Numbered from the stretch's first letter, positions 51,516 through 61,492 are shown. The stretch is 64,000 nt of DNA from CAZJHD01 sp964545855 (GCA_964545855.1 CAZJHD010000010.1:1-64000); one strand, 5' to 3'. Numbers and translations: made by a program. The notes: generated by a model not told the origin, from the sequence alone.

Positions 51516-54500
51516 TCAGGAGGCCGCCTCGATCGGAAGGAGGGAGAGGATCCGCTCTTCGAAGGCCCGCTTCAAAGCGTCCGCCGACCAGCGGCCCTCG
51601 TCGCACTCGCGGCAGAAGCTCCGCCAGCGCTCCTGAGCGTAGTTCCGGGGGTAGCGCATCTTGGGGAACTTGCGCTCGATGTCCGCCACCACGCGCGGGA
51701 TCGTCCAGGGCTCGAACCATTCGAGCCAGTCCGAAGAGTCGATCCGCGCGTGGGCGTGCAGGTAGCTCCGCAGGCGCTGGGGCACGAGCAACAGCGCCTC
51801 GAAGACCTCGCTGTAGCTGGCCGCACGCTGGTTCTTCAGCGCGCTCAGCAGATCGCGCGCGACCGTGCCTTCGGTCTCGAGACCGCGCGAGCGCCCGGCG
51901 CTCCCGGTCCACTGCAGGAACTCGACGCCCACGAGGGAGAGGGCGACCCAGGCGAGGAGCGAGAACTTCTCGTCCTCGAGGGACGCCCCCAGGGCCGCGG
52001 ACTCGGTGCTCGTCCCGCCTCCGAAGGTGTCGAGGAGCTGGCGCGTCGCCGGCTCCACGGCCTTGGCGAGACCGCGCAGCACCGGTGTCTCGCCCGCGGG
52101 ATCGACGGCGAACCAGTTCTCGAGACCGACGTCGCCCACCTGGGGGTTTCGATCGCGCCGGAGCGCGTTGTCGAGGGCACGCTTCAGGTCGAGACGGAGC
52201 GTGCGCGCGTCGTCCGAATGGCTCGCGAGGTGCCGCCAGAGATCGGCCGGAGCCCGATCGCCCACGGTCGAGACGAAGGTCTCGCACTCGGTGCGCAGAC
52301 GCTCCGGAGCGTTCCGCACGCTCCAGGTGCGCACGGCCTGATCGAGGCTGCGGTCCTGCTGGGCGAGCTCGTCCCGCACGACCGCCGCCGTGCGCGTCGC
52401 CGCCCGCACGGCATCCACGTGGCGGCCGGCGCGCAGGGTGTCGAGGAGCTCGCGCGCGGCCTTCTTCCCGTCCGCCGAGGGCCAGCCCGAATCGGTCGAT
52501 TCCGCGAGGCCGTGGGTCCACGCGATGGAGAGACGCAGCACCACGCACCACTCCGCGAGGACGGGCCCGCTCAGGGCGAAGGATCGCGCACGTGCGACCG
52601 CTTCCTCCTCGCTCCCCGGGAAGACGCGATGGACGAGGGGCGCGAAGGCGAGCGCGATGCGGTCGCGCGGGCCGAGCGGCGGAGCGCTGGGCTTCTGCGC
52701 GACGGGTTTCGGAGCACCGGGCTTCTGCGCACCGGGCTTCTGCGCGGCGGGCGGCGGCGCGACGGGCGGCGACGCGGCGGCGCCGCGAGCCGGGGCCGCC
52801 AGTTGGTCGGTTGGCGTCCTCGGGGCCGTCGCCCCGCCCGGCGGAGCCGCCGTGCGCGCCGGCGCCGGAGGGCTCGTCGGGATCGGCGTCAGCTCCGGGA
52901 GCTGGAGGCTCTCGATCCGCGCCGGCACGAAGGGCCGCGGCGGCGCTTCGGCGAGGTCCCTCTGGAGGCGGAGGATCGCACGCGCGGTGACGCCGCGATC
53001 CGCGAGGACGCCGCGAACGGCGGCCTCGCGCTCCTGCTCCTGCACGGCGATCGCGGCTCCCGCCGCCGCCTGCGCCGCATCGGCCACGTCGTCCGGGTCG
53101 GCCCGATCGACCTCGTCGCGCTCCGATTCCTCGGCCTCGCTCTCCAGGATCCGCGCGAGCACGGCTGCCAGAGGCTCGCGCGTAGCGAGGAAGAGCTGCA
53201 CCGCCCTCTGGGCCTGGACCAGGTCGGCGACGGCGCCGGCGATGCTCGCCTCGGAGATGTCCGCGCGCGCCGTGCCGAGCCAGCTCGCGGCGAGCCCGAG
53301 CACGCGGTCGAAGGAGTCGCGCGGGAAACGGCGCTCCTCGAGATCGTCGAAGGACTGCGCGGGGAATCGGCCCCCGAAGAGCCGCGAGGCGTCGAGCGTG
53401 CGGAGACCCTCGCGCGTCGAGCGCAGGTCCTCCAGCAGCGTGGCCGCGGACTCGTCGGGACGGCTCAGCCGAACGCGGAGGAGGAGCGACTCCTCGAAGG
53501 ACGGTTCCCCCTTCGGGCCGGTCTCGGCGCCGAGGAGGAGCTCGAAGACGAGCCGCGCGAGCGCGCGCAGGTCGGACTCCAGGCCCGGCACGGGCGAGTA
53601 GCGCACCGAGACTCCCGGGATCGCCTTCACGAGCTTCTTGCGGAGCTCGTCGGCGACGGCCGTTCGGAGCGGGAGCTCCATCGTCCTGAACCGGAGCTCA
53701 CCGGCGCGCGCCGACTTCGGCATCAGCTCGACGGGGATCTCCGGAACTCCGAGGGACTCCGGGAGCACGAGGACGCACCGATCGGCCGGCGACAGAGAGC
53801 TCGGGTCGGGTGCTTCCTCCACGGCCGCCGCGATCTTGCCCTCGAAGCGGAAGACGACGAGGCCGTCCCGCGCGGGCACGACGCGCACCGGAGACGTGCA
53901 GGAGAGCGTGCCCTCGAACCGTCGCCGCGCCGCCTCGCGGGCGACGGAGGCCGGTGTCCGCGGCGGCAGGCGGGTCACCGCGTCGGTGTCGCCGCTCGCG
54001 CCCTCGACGATCCGGACGCCGCCCAGGTCGAGCAGGTGCGCCTGGGGTCGCGTCCCGGCGCTCCCTGTGACGACGATGGACCGCGAATCGACCGCGACGA
54101 TGGGCTCCCCCGTCGCGCTCTGCGCGTCCCGGAGGGCCTCGCCCACGGCGCGCAGCAGGACGAGCTTGCGCTCGAGGAGCCGAGCCGCTGTCGACGGATC
54201 GCGGGCGTCGGCCTGCCCGCGCGCGAGCGCCTCGTGCTCCGCCTCCTCGGTCTTCGCGCGATCCCGGAGGCTGCTCTCGGGGAACGGGAACGCGAGGATC
54301 GGGAGGGACGACCAGTGCAGCGCCTCGAGCCTCTGCCGCGCGATGGCGGTGCCCTCGAGCGTGGCCGCGGCGAAGCAGGCCTTCGACTCGGAGCACGTCC
54401 AGCAGGGGAAACGCTTGGCGAGATCCTCCGCCACTCTCGGGCGATCGCGCTCGAAGGTCGCTCTCCCGCGGAACGTCTCCGACCAACCCGTCAGGAGATC

Positions 54501-55331
54501 GGCGAGGGGCCGCACCGACGCCTGGCCCTGCTCGCCGGGCTGGAGGTCGGTGCCTGCGAAGAGCCGCCGCTGCGACGCCTGGGAGGAGCAGGAGGCGCAC
54601 CAGGCGTACTCCCGGCGTCCGTCCTCGGCGGGGAGGCCGAGCTCGGAGAGCGTGCGTGGCTCGCCGGCGATCGTGAGGGCGCCCCCGCAGATGGGACAGA
54701 CCGGGGTGAAGACGGCCTCCCGCTCGACGCACGCGAGGAGCGGTCCCGCGGCGCCCTCGGCGATCGTGCCGCGGACGGCCGCCTCGCGCCTCCAGCGGTC
54801 GTGCCGGCTGCGGTTCTCGCTGCCGAAGACCCCGAGGGCCTCCGGTGGCACGGCGCAGACCTTCAGGGCGAGGCGAGAGACCGCCGTACCTCCGGCGGGC
54901 GCCGCTTCCGCCTCGACGAACCTCCAGTCGGGATGGTCGTACGGCAGCCAGCGGAGCGCGCGCCGAGTGGCGCGGGGCGGCTTCGCGTCCCCCTTCCGCT
55001 CGGGAGCCGGGGACTTCCCGAAGCAGACACGAATGGTGAGCGTCGCCTCCGGCATGCCGGCACCCGCGATGCCCCGAGCGGGCGCGTCGGAGGCGCCGCG
55101 CAGGCTCGCGGGGGTTTCGGTCACCGGGCGCTCGGGCATGGGCGTCGGAAGGGATGCGTCGAGGAGACCGGCACCGAGCTCCGGCGCCAGGAGCCTCTCG
55201 CCGCGGACTCGCGCGGGGATGCTAGCGACAGGCCGCGAATCCGTCAGCATCGGGAGACCGGTCGGGACGAGCGTGCTTCGCCGGAGGACCTCCCAGCGCG
55301 ACGCGCCGCCGAGCGCCCCTGGGCGGGGCAT
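51516..55331 (-). CDS. Large T6SS-locus protein with zinc clusters and kinase-fold-like region
   Basis: The ATG at 55331 lies 11 bases after the vgrG stop; the product is 1271 residues. Near residue 155, RLALKVCAV and then RWRREAAVR resemble the beta-3 lysine and helix C of protein kinases. Inserted after this are cysteine clusters CPICGG (about 210), CASCSS (about 245) and CWTCSESKAC (about 312), probably zinc-binding. Then comes LLRAVGEALRDAQSATGEPI with VAVDSRSIVV and AHLLDLGGVRIVEG (about 434), where a kinase would have HRDxKxxN and DFG, and ESDLRALARLVFELLLG (about 597), like a kinase helix F. The HRD aspartate is not evident, so it would be a pseudokinase. A coiled and Pro/Ala/Lys-rich linker (about 815-885) leads to a 390-residue helical domain. 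The kinase reading is inference. It could be an adaptor, effector or regulator acting with VgrG. Confidence 0.7.
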   Translation of the reverse strand: MPRPGALGGASRWEVLRRSTLVPTGLPMLTDSRPVASIPARVRGERLLAPELGAGLLDASLPTPMPERPVTETPASLRGASDAPARGIAGAGMPEATLTIRVCFGKSPAPERKGDAKPPRATRRALRWLPYDHPDWRFVEAEAAPAGGTAVSRLALKVCAVPPEALGVFGSENRSRHDRWRREAAVRGTIAEGAAGPLLACVEREAVFTPVCPICGGALTIAGEPRTLSELGLPAEDGRREYAWCASCSSQASQRRLFAGTDLQPGEQGQASVRPLADLLTGWSETFRGRATFERDRPRVAEDLAKRFPCWTCSESKACFAAATLEGTAIARQRLEALHWSSLPILAFPFPESSLRDRAKTEEAEHEALARGQADARDPSTAARLLERKLVLLRAVGEALRDAQSATGEPIVAVDSRSIVVTGSAGTRPQAHLLDLGGVRIVEGASGDTDAVTRLPPRTPASVAREAARRRFEGTLSCTSPVRVVPARDGLVVFRFEGKIAAAVEEAPDPSSLSPADRCVLVLPESLGVPEIPVELMPKSARAGELRFRTMELPLRTAVADELRKKLVKAIPGVSVRYSPVPGLESDLRALARLVFELLLGAETGPKGEPSFEESLLLRVRLSRPDESAATLLEDLRSTREGLRTLDASRLFGGRFPAQSFDDLEERRFPRDSFDRVLGLAASWLGTARADISEASIAGAVADLVQAQRAVQLFLATREPLAAVLARILESEAEESERDEVDRADPDDVADAAQAAAGAAIAVQEQEREAAVRGVLADRGVTARAILRLQRDLAEAPPRPFVPARIESLQLPELTPIPTSPPAPARTAAPPGGATAPRTPTDQLAAPARGAAASPPVAPPPAAQKPGAQKPGAPKPVAQKPSAPPLGPRDRIALAFAPLVHRVFPGSEEEAVARARSFALSGPVLAEWCVVLRLSIAWTHGLAESTDSGWPSADGKKAARELLDTLRAGRHVDAVRAATRTAAVVRDELAQQDRSLDQAVRTWSVRNAPERLRTECETFVSTVGDRAPADLWRHLASHSDDARTLRLDLKRALDNALRRDRNPQVGDVGLENWFAVDPAGETPVLRGLAKAVEPATRQLLDTFGGGTSTESAALGASLEDEKFSLLAWVALSLVGVEFLQWTGSAGRSRGLETEGTVARDLLSALKNQRAASYSEVFEALLLVPQRLRSYLHAHARIDSSDWLEWFEPWTIPRVVADIERKFPKMRYPRNYAQERWRSFCRECDEGRWSADALKRAFEERILSLLPIEAAS

Positions 55332-55342
55332 CCCGGCGGCCG

Positions 55343-57451
55343 TCAGTTGAGCTTGATCATCGCGCCGGAGATCGTGACGCCGGACGGCCCGATCTCGATG
55401 CTGGAGCCGCCCGCCTCGAGCTTGATCGACGGTCCCTTCACCGTGACGGCTCCGCCGCCGTCGATGGTCATCGTCGAGCCCGACTTCACCGTCGTGGCGG
55501 CGCTCGCCTCGAGCGTCGCGTCGCCACCGTCCGCCTTCGCGATGAGCGAAGCCCCGGCCGTGATCTCCGTGTTCCCGGTGGAGTCGGTCATGAGGAGGCC
55601 ACCGGAGATGAAGGCGCCATCGCCCGAGGCATTCACCTCGATCGTCGCGTCCGACATGATTCCCGTCGCGCCGACGGCATGGATCGAGAGCGTCGCGCCG
55701 ACCTCCAGCGAGTCCGCGGCGGTGATCTCGACGCTCCGATCGCCCGTGACCTTCACGGACTGGCCCCCGCCGATGTCGACGCTCTGCGCGCCGTCCACCT
55801 TCAGGCTCTGGCTCCCGTGGACGACGGTGGTGTCGTCCACGTCGACCGTCGACGTCCGGTTGTTGTTCACGAGGAGCGTCTGATCGTGCTTCACGACCGT
55901 GGACATGTCCTTCTGTCCGTGGATCGTGATCATCTCGCTCCCCTTCTTGTCGTCGAAGGAGATCTCGTTGAAGCCGCCGCCGCCCTTCGACGTGTTCGTC
56001 TTCAGACCCGAGATCGTCTGGCCGCCGGGCATGCCGAAGGGAGGAAGCTGCTCCTTGTTGTAGACGCAGCCGACGACGAGGGGCCGGTCGGGATCGCCGT
56101 CGAGGAACTCGACGACGACCTCCATGCCGATCCGCGGATTGAAGAGAGCGCCGAAGTTCGAGCCCGCCCAGGGCTGCGCCACGCGGATCTTGCAGGAGCT
56201 GTCCTGGTGGAGACGCTCCTTGTTGCGATCCCAGTAGAACTTCACGGTGATGCGCGCGAGATCGTCCACGTCGATCTCCTCGTCCTTCGTGCCCGTCACG
56301 ATCGCCGTCTGCGTTCCGGCGATCACCGGCCTCGGCGTGATGCGCGGAGGACGGAAGAGGACGCTCGAGGGGATGCACTCGAAGTTGTTCGAGTACTCCA
56401 GGACCGCGGTCCCCCCTTCGCTCGGGGCCACCATGGTGGCGTCGTGCTCCACGCGGGTGAGCACGTAGCCGCCGTCCTGGTCCTTCCGGAAATGGTTCTG
56501 GAGCTGGAACGTGTGCCCGCCCGCGAATCCAGCGGCCGTGCCGGATCCGCGGACGACGACGATCTGCGCTTCCTCGAGACCCGCGCGAAGGTCGCTCTGG
56601 TCCTTGCTCCAGGTGGTGTCCACCTCGGCGGCGCCGAGGTAGTCGAACAGCTCGAACGTCGGCTGCGATCCCGGCGGAGCATCGGGCTTCTGGCCTCCGT
56701 AGAGCGGGAGCTCCGGAGTGGCCGAAGGCAGCTCCACCGAGTCCGGCTCCCGCGGAGTATTGAACGTCGAGTGGATCGTCGTGATGTTCGCGGATCGCAT
56801 CTCGAGCTCGACGTTCCAGTCGATCACGGTGTCGGGATCCGTCGCCTCCGACTTGTGGCGCTGGAACGGGATCTTGGCCGGTCCCGGGCTCGCCACGTGG
56901 TCGTCCGTGCCGTTCGCGATCACGAGGACGTGCTTCGCCTCCTCGTGCTTGAAGTAGTAGTAGTAGCCCTCCTCCTCGAGGAGCCGGGAGAGGAAGTCGA
57001 GAGCGGTCTCTCGGTACTGCACGCAGTACTCACGGATGCGCTTCGTGCCGGCGAGGTGGAACTCCACGTCCATGATCCCGTGGGCCTTCAGGAGCGTGTC
57101 GACGATCTGCTCCGTCGTCTGCTTGGGGAAGATGGCGCAGTTGGTGGCCTTCGTCAGGGAGAAGAGCTTCGGAACGAGCTCCGCGTGGTAGCGCGTCGCG
57201 CGCGCCTCCCGCCCTCCCATGGAGAATCGATTCACGATCCCGTGGAAGAACCGCTTCTTGCCGTCGCTCAGCTCCATCGACACCGTGATGGGAGTGCCGA
57301 GGAGCTTCTCGAAGGGCACCTGCGCCGACGAGGACGCGAGCTCCACGCTGAAGACGTACGGCATCGAGAGCCCCTCGCGGCCATGGAGGGCCAAGGCCTC
57401 GAACGGGACGTCGGGGAGCGCCGTCGTGACGAAGAGCTTCCGGGGAGCCAT
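55343..57451 (-). CDS. vgrG: T6SS spike protein VgrG (TssI)
   Basis: The ATG at 57451 gives 702 residues. The gp27-like part opens with DVPFEALALHGREGLSMPYV followed by FSVELASS, and contains YCVQYRETALDFLSRLLEEE with GYYYYFKHE, the signature of VgrG. The gp5 OB fold is visible as ARITVKFYWDRNK with KIRVAQPWAGSNFGALFNPR and IGMEVVVEFLDGDPDRP. The tail (about residues 500-700) is a regular run of short beta strands (VDIGGGQSVKVTGDRSVEIT ... GASLIAKADGGDATLEAS), the needle-like beta-helix/DUF2345 region. No separate effector domain is fused. VgrG tips the Hcp tube and delivers effectors; the next gene (1271 residues) may encode a cargo or chaperone. Confidence 0.95.
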   Translation of the reverse strand: MAPRKLFVTTALPDVPFEALALHGREGLSMPYVFSVELASSSAQVPFEKLLGTPITVSMELSDGKKRFFHGIVNRFSMGGREARATRYHAELVPKLFSLTKATNCAIFPKQTTEQIVDTLLKAHGIMDVEFHLAGTKRIREYCVQYRETALDFLSRLLEEEGYYYYFKHEEAKHVLVIANGTDDHVASPGPAKIPFQRHKSEATDPDTVIDWNVELEMRSANITTIHSTFNTPREPDSVELPSATPELPLYGGQKPDAPPGSQPTFELFDYLGAAEVDTTWSKDQSDLRAGLEEAQIVVVRGSGTAAGFAGGHTFQLQNHFRKDQDGGYVLTRVEHDATMVAPSEGGTAVLEYSNNFECIPSSVLFRPPRITPRPVIAGTQTAIVTGTKDEEIDVDDLARITVKFYWDRNKERLHQDSSCKIRVAQPWAGSNFGALFNPRIGMEVVVEFLDGDPDRPLVVGCVYNKEQLPPFGMPGGQTISGLKTNTSKGGGGFNEISFDDKKGSEMITIHGQKDMSTVVKHDQTLLVNNNRTSTVDVDDTTVVHGSQSLKVDGAQSVDIGGGQSVKVTGDRSVEITAADSLEVGATLSIHAVGATGIMSDATIEVNASGDGAFISGGLLMTDSTGNTEITAGASLIAKADGGDATLEASAATTVKSGSTMTIDGGGAVTVKGPSIKLEAGGSSIEIGPSGVTISGAMIKLN

Positions 57452-57513
57452 CGCGATGTGCGGGTGGAGGGATCGGTGGGATCGGGGGGACCGGGAACGA
57501 GGACCGGGCGCGC

Positions 57514-60237
57514 CTACTCCACCGTGTGGCGAATCTCGCCCGCCTCGTTCGCGGAGATGCGGATCGCGTGGAGCTCCTGACCCTCGGCCATGCGGCCGAG
57601 GATGTCGCGCGAGATCGCCGGCAGGACGGCGTGCGTGAGGATGTGGTCGACGTTGCGCGCGCCGCTCTCCACCTCCGTGCAGCGCTTCGCGATCGCCTTC
57701 ACCACGCCGTCGTCGTACTCGAACGGGACCCGGTGGTTCTGCTCGACGCGCCTCTTCACGCGGTCGAGCTGCAGCCGAATGATCGACTGGAGCATCTCGT
57801 CGGAGATCGAGAAGTAGGGCACGGTGATCATGCGGCCGATGAAAGCGGCCGGGAACACCTTCAGCAGCTCCGGGCGCAGAGCCTCCACGAGTTTCTCCGG
57901 CTCGGGACGCGTGTCGGGGTCGGCGCAGAGCTTCTGGATCGTGCCGCTGCCGACGTTCGACGTGAGCAGGATCACGGTGTTCTTGAAGTCGATGTCGCGG
58001 CCCTCGCCGTCCTCCATGGATCCCTTGTCGAAGACCTGGAAGAAGATCTCGTGGACGTCGGAGTGCGCCTTCTCCACCTCGTCGAGGAGCACGACGGAGT
58101 AGGGCTTGCGACGGACGGCCTCCGTGAGCACGCCGCCCTCGCCATAGCCGACGTAGCCGGGGGGCGATCCCTTCAGGAGCGACACCGTGTGGGCCTCCTG
58201 GTACTCGGACATGTTGATCGTGACGAGGTTGCGCTCGCCCCCATACATCGCCTCGGAGAGCGCGAGGGCCGTCTCCGTCTTGCCGACGCCGCTCGGCCCC
58301 ACGAGGAGGAACACGCCGATCGGTCGGGTGGGGTTGTCGAGACGCGCGCGCGACGTCTGGATGCGCTTCGCGATCGCCTCGAGCGCGTGCCCCTGGCCGA
58401 TGACGCGCTTGCCGAGGATCCCCTGGAGCGCGAGGACGGTGGAGATCTCGTCCTTCAGCATTCGTCCCACGGGGATCCCGGTCCAGCCGGAGATCACCTC
58501 GGCGATGGCCTGGCGGTCGACGCAGACCGGGATCAGCGGGGTCTCGCCCTGCATCGCCTCGAGCTCCTGCCGTGCCTTCGCCAGGTCGGCGCGGAGCTTC
58601 TCCACCTCCTTCGGATCGAGGGGCTTCGGGCTCGGCGCCTTCGCGCCGCCTGCGGACTTCGCTCCTTCGGCCGCCGCCTTGGCGGCGCCCGGCTTCCCGG
58701 CCGCCGCCAGAGCACCTTCCTCGAGCCGCGCCTGGATCTCGCGGATGCCCTCGACCACGGTCTTCTCGGCCTTCCAGCGCTCCTCGAGCTTCGCGAGGGC
58801 GGCCTTCGCCGTCGCCACCTCCTCGCGCACCTCGGAGAGGCGCTTGGCGTGATCGGAGCCGATCACCTCCTCGCGTTCGAGCGTCGTGGCCTCCCGGTTC
58901 GCGGCGTCGATCGTCCGCCGGAGGTCCTCGATGGAGGAGGGAATGGTCACCTGCGAGATCGCGACCTTCGAGCAGGCCGTGTCGAGCACGCTCACCGACT
59001 TGTCCGGGAGCTGCCGGCCCGTGATGTACCGTTGCGAGAGTCGGACCGAGTCCTCGACGGCCTCGTCCAGGATGCGCACGTTGTGGTGCCGCTCGAGCAT
59101 CTCCGTGAGGCCGCGCATCATGCGGATGGCGATCGCCTCGTTCGGCTCCTCGACCTTGACGACCTGGAAGCGCCGCGCGAGCGCCGCGTCCTTCTCGAAG
59201 TACTTCTTGTACTCGGCCCAGGTGGTCGCGGCGATCGTCCGGAGCTCGCCGCGCGCCAGCGCCGGCTTGAGCAGATTCGCCGCGTCGTTCTGTCCGGCGG
59301 CTCCGCCTGCGCCGATCAGCTGATGGGCCTCGTCGATGAAGAGGATGATCGGCTTCGACGAGGCCTTCACCTCCTGGATCACCGACTTCAGGCGGTTCTC
59401 GAACTCCCCCTTCACGCCCGCTCCCGCCTGGAGGAGACCGAGATCCAGCGTGAGCAGCCGCACCGGCTTCAGGGGCTCCGGAACGTCGCCGGAGGCGATG
59501 CGCAGCGCGAAACCCTCGACGACGGCCGTCTTCCCCACACCGGCCTCGCCCGTGAGGATCGGATTGTTCTGACGGCGCCGGATGAGGATGTCGATCACCT
59601 GACGGATCTCCGGGTCGCGCCCGAGGACCGGATCGATCTTCCCTTCCCTCGCACGGGCCGTGAGATCGATCGTGAACTGGTCGAGAGCCTCGGTCTTCCC
59701 GGGGCGGGACGGACCGCCGCCGCTCGCCCCACCCGTCGCCGCGCTCGCCTCCGACTCGACGGTCTCGGAGCTGCTCGCGACGATCGCCGCGAAGTCCTTC
59801 GCGAGACCCTCCGGCGACACGGCCTCGATCGAAGGCAGCCCGGCGCGCACCTGCCGGTAGCGCCCTTCGCCCGTCAGGATCGTGAGGAGGAGCACGCCCG
59901 ATCGGATCCGAGGCTCCCCCACCTCGATGGACGCCGTGAGCCACGAGTCTCGCAGCAGGTCGAGGATCGAGAGAGAGAGCGAGGGGCTCCGCGCGTTGCC
60001 CGTCTTGAAGCGCTCGACGACCTTCCCGAGCTCCTTCTCGAAGCGCGACTTGTCGACGTCGAAGTGGCGGAGGATCGCGGGCAGATCGCCATCGGTCGAC
60101 TCCATCAGCTTCATCATCCAGTGCTCCACCTCGACCTCGTGATGGGTCTTGGAGAGGCAGAGGCCCGCAGCGCCCTCGAGGGCACGGCGCGTGGATTCGT
60201 TCAGTCGGCCGACGAGGTTCTTGAGGTTCTGGATCAT
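57514..60237 (-). CDS. tssH: T6SS AAA+ ATPase TssH (ClpV)
   Basis: The ATG at 60237 gives 907 residues, typical of ClpV. The N-terminal domain (about 1-160) has the Clp repeat LNESTRRALEGAAGLCLSKT and EVEVEHWMMKLME. The first AAA module carries Walker A GEAGVGKTAVVEGFA (about residue 232) and Walker B ILFIDEAHQLIGAG; the second carries GPSGVGKTETALALSE (about 647) and VVLLDEVEKAHSDVHEIFFQ. Between them is a long coiled middle domain. The start and the helix following the first repeat fit ClpV rather than ClpB. It disassembles the contracted TssB/C sheath in the cytoplasm, using ATP. Confidence 0.94.
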   Translation of the reverse strand: MIQNLKNLVGRLNESTRRALEGAAGLCLSKTHHEVEVEHWMMKLMESTDGDLPAILRHFDVDKSRFEKELGKVVERFKTGNARSPSLSLSILDLLRDSWLTASIEVGEPRIRSGVLLLTILTGEGRYRQVRAGLPSIEAVSPEGLAKDFAAIVASSSETVESEASAATGGASGGGPSRPGKTEALDQFTIDLTARAREGKIDPVLGRDPEIRQVIDILIRRRQNNPILTGEAGVGKTAVVEGFALRIASGDVPEPLKPVRLLTLDLGLLQAGAGVKGEFENRLKSVIQEVKASSKPIILFIDEAHQLIGAGGAAGQNDAANLLKPALARGELRTIAATTWAEYKKYFEKDAALARRFQVVKVEEPNEAIAIRMMRGLTEMLERHHNVRILDEAVEDSVRLSQRYITGRQLPDKSVSVLDTACSKVAISQVTIPSSIEDLRRTIDAANREATTLEREEVIGSDHAKRLSEVREEVATAKAALAKLEERWKAEKTVVEGIREIQARLEEGALAAAGKPGAAKAAAEGAKSAGGAKAPSPKPLDPKEVEKLRADLAKARQELEAMQGETPLIPVCVDRQAIAEVISGWTGIPVGRMLKDEISTVLALQGILGKRVIGQGHALEAIAKRIQTSRARLDNPTRPIGVFLLVGPSGVGKTETALALSEAMYGGERNLVTINMSEYQEAHTVSLLKGSPPGYVGYGEGGVLTEAVRRKPYSVVLLDEVEKAHSDVHEIFFQVFDKGSMEDGEGRDIDFKNTVILLTSNVGSGTIQKLCADPDTRPEPEKLVEALRPELLKVFPAAFIGRMITVPYFSISDEMLQSIIRLQLDRVKRRVEQNHRVPFEYDDGVVKAIAKRCTEVESGARNVDHILTHAVLPAISRDILGRMAEGQELHAIRISANEAGEIRHTVE

Positions 60238-60262
60238 CGATCGAGAGCGGCGGGGCGCGGCC

Positions 60263-60298
60263 GCACGAGAGGATGCACGGGAGGACGCACGAGGGGAT
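60263..60298. repeat. Three tandem 12-base repeats
   Basis: GCACGAGAGGAT (60263-60274), GCACGGGAGGAC (60275-60286) and GCACGAGGGGAT (60287-60298) are three near-identical units in the 73-base gap between tssG and tssH. They might affect tssH translation or be a slippage-prone spacer. Function is unknown. Confidence 0.5.
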
Positions 60299-60310
60299 GG
60301 CGTGCGGGGT

Positions 60311-61492
60311 TCATGCGGCGGTCGCCTCCGCGGCGGCGCCTTCGAGATCGAAGACCGTATCGTCGCTGTCGTCCGAACGGCCCTCCGCGCCGAGCCACGT
60401 GGACCAGCCGAGCAGCGGCCTCGGCGCGGCGGAGTCGAGAGCCGATGGATCGTCGCTCGTGAGGGAGAACGACGGCACCTGATCGCGGCGCAGGACGAGC
60501 TGCACCTCGGCGGCCTGCTCGAGTCCGCAGAAGTACCGCGTGATGGACCGGAGCGCCGCCGCCGCCGATCCGCCGGGCAGGAAGGACTGGAACGTCCGGA
60601 AGTCGAGAGGACCGAGCCGGAGCCGGAACGCGCCCGCGGGATCCCAAGCCATCTCGCCGAGGACCGTCGTCTCGCCGAGGATCGCCGGCGCCGACGAGCG
60701 CAGGATCGTCACGTCCTCGGGCTCGATGCGGCACCAGCGCCCACGGAGGGGCTGCAGCTCGGCACGGATGCCGAAGTACTCCTCGAGGAGTGCCTCCAGC
60801 GCCTGGCCCGGACGTGCGCGCAGTCCCAGGACTCCAGCGAACCGCAGGAGCGCGTCCTCGCCGAACGCTCCTCCGGACGTGTCGAGCTCGTCGCCGAGCC
60901 CGACGACGCTGCGCATGGCGCGCGTGACCCAGTCGCGGGCGTCGACTCGATCGGGTCCCGAGGCGCCTTCCAGCCGCCGCTTCGCGCGGCGTGCGCGCCC
61001 CTGCTCGAAGACGACGTAGGCGCGACGCTGCGACCACGCGCGGTAGAACTGCCCGAGCAGACGGTGATTGAAGAGGTCGAAGAAGTCGAGGAGGCGCGAG
61101 TCGCGGCCCTCGCGCAGGCGCTCCAGGAGCAGCTCGGCGTAGGGCGCCGGAAGCGTTCCGGCGCCGAGGGGCCCGACGACGCCGAAGAAGGTCGCGACGA
61201 TCGTGGCCTCCGCTTCGCTCCCGAACGTATGGCCACGCTGCACCTCCTCCACCTCGCGCGTCGGGTGCGTGAAGGAGACGAAGGACCGGAATCGGATCGG
61301 CTCGTCGGCGAGCCGGCCCATCTCTCCGGGTCGCACCGGCGGCAGGATCAGCCGGTCGAGCAATCGCACGGCCTGGAAGAACCGGAACCGCCTCCCCTCC
61401 GCATGCACGTGCTCGCGGAGGAAGGCGCGCGACTCCGCGTCGAGACGCATCGCCGCGTCGTGGAGGTCTCCGGTCTCGACGGAACCGATCAC
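60311..61492 (-). CDS. tssG: T6SS baseplate protein TssG
   Basis: The likely start is GTG at 61492, overlapping the tssF stop (GTGA), giving 393 residues. The family pattern is present: FRFFQAVRLLDRLILPP, IRFRSFVSFTHPTREVEEVQ, ATFFGVVGPLGAGTLPAPYA and RLLDFFDLFNHRLLGQFYRA, then RFAGVLGLRARPGQALEALL and LRLGPLDFRTFQSFLPGGSA. TssG joins TssF, TssE and TssK in the cytoplasmic baseplate wedge. Confidence 0.92.
   Translation of the reverse strand: MIGSVETGDLHDAAMRLDAESRAFLREHVHAEGRRFRFFQAVRLLDRLILPPVRPGEMGRLADEPIRFRSFVSFTHPTREVEEVQRGHTFGSEAEATIVATFFGVVGPLGAGTLPAPYAELLLERLREGRDSRLLDFFDLFNHRLLGQFYRAWSQRRAYVVFEQGRARRAKRRLEGASGPDRVDARDWVTRAMRSVVGLGDELDTSGGAFGEDALLRFAGVLGLRARPGQALEALLEEYFGIRAELQPLRGRWCRIEPEDVTILRSSAPAILGETTVLGEMAWDPAGAFRLRLGPLDFRTFQSFLPGGSAAAALRSITRYFCGLEQAAEVQLVLRRDQVPSFSLTSDDPSALDSAAPRPLLGWSTWLGAEGRSDDSDDTVFDLEGAAAEATAA

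Noticed and set aside
51261..55883. 1540-codon open frame antisense to the 1271-residue gene
   Set aside because: Same reason: low-complexity Arg/Gly/Glu-rich translation, no start signal, and the opposite strand carries domain-like sequence and operon continuity.
60241..60310. CRISPR-like or phage-type repeat array
   Set aside because: There are only three 12-base units without spacers; no other direct repeats of CRISPR type were seen anywhere in the window.
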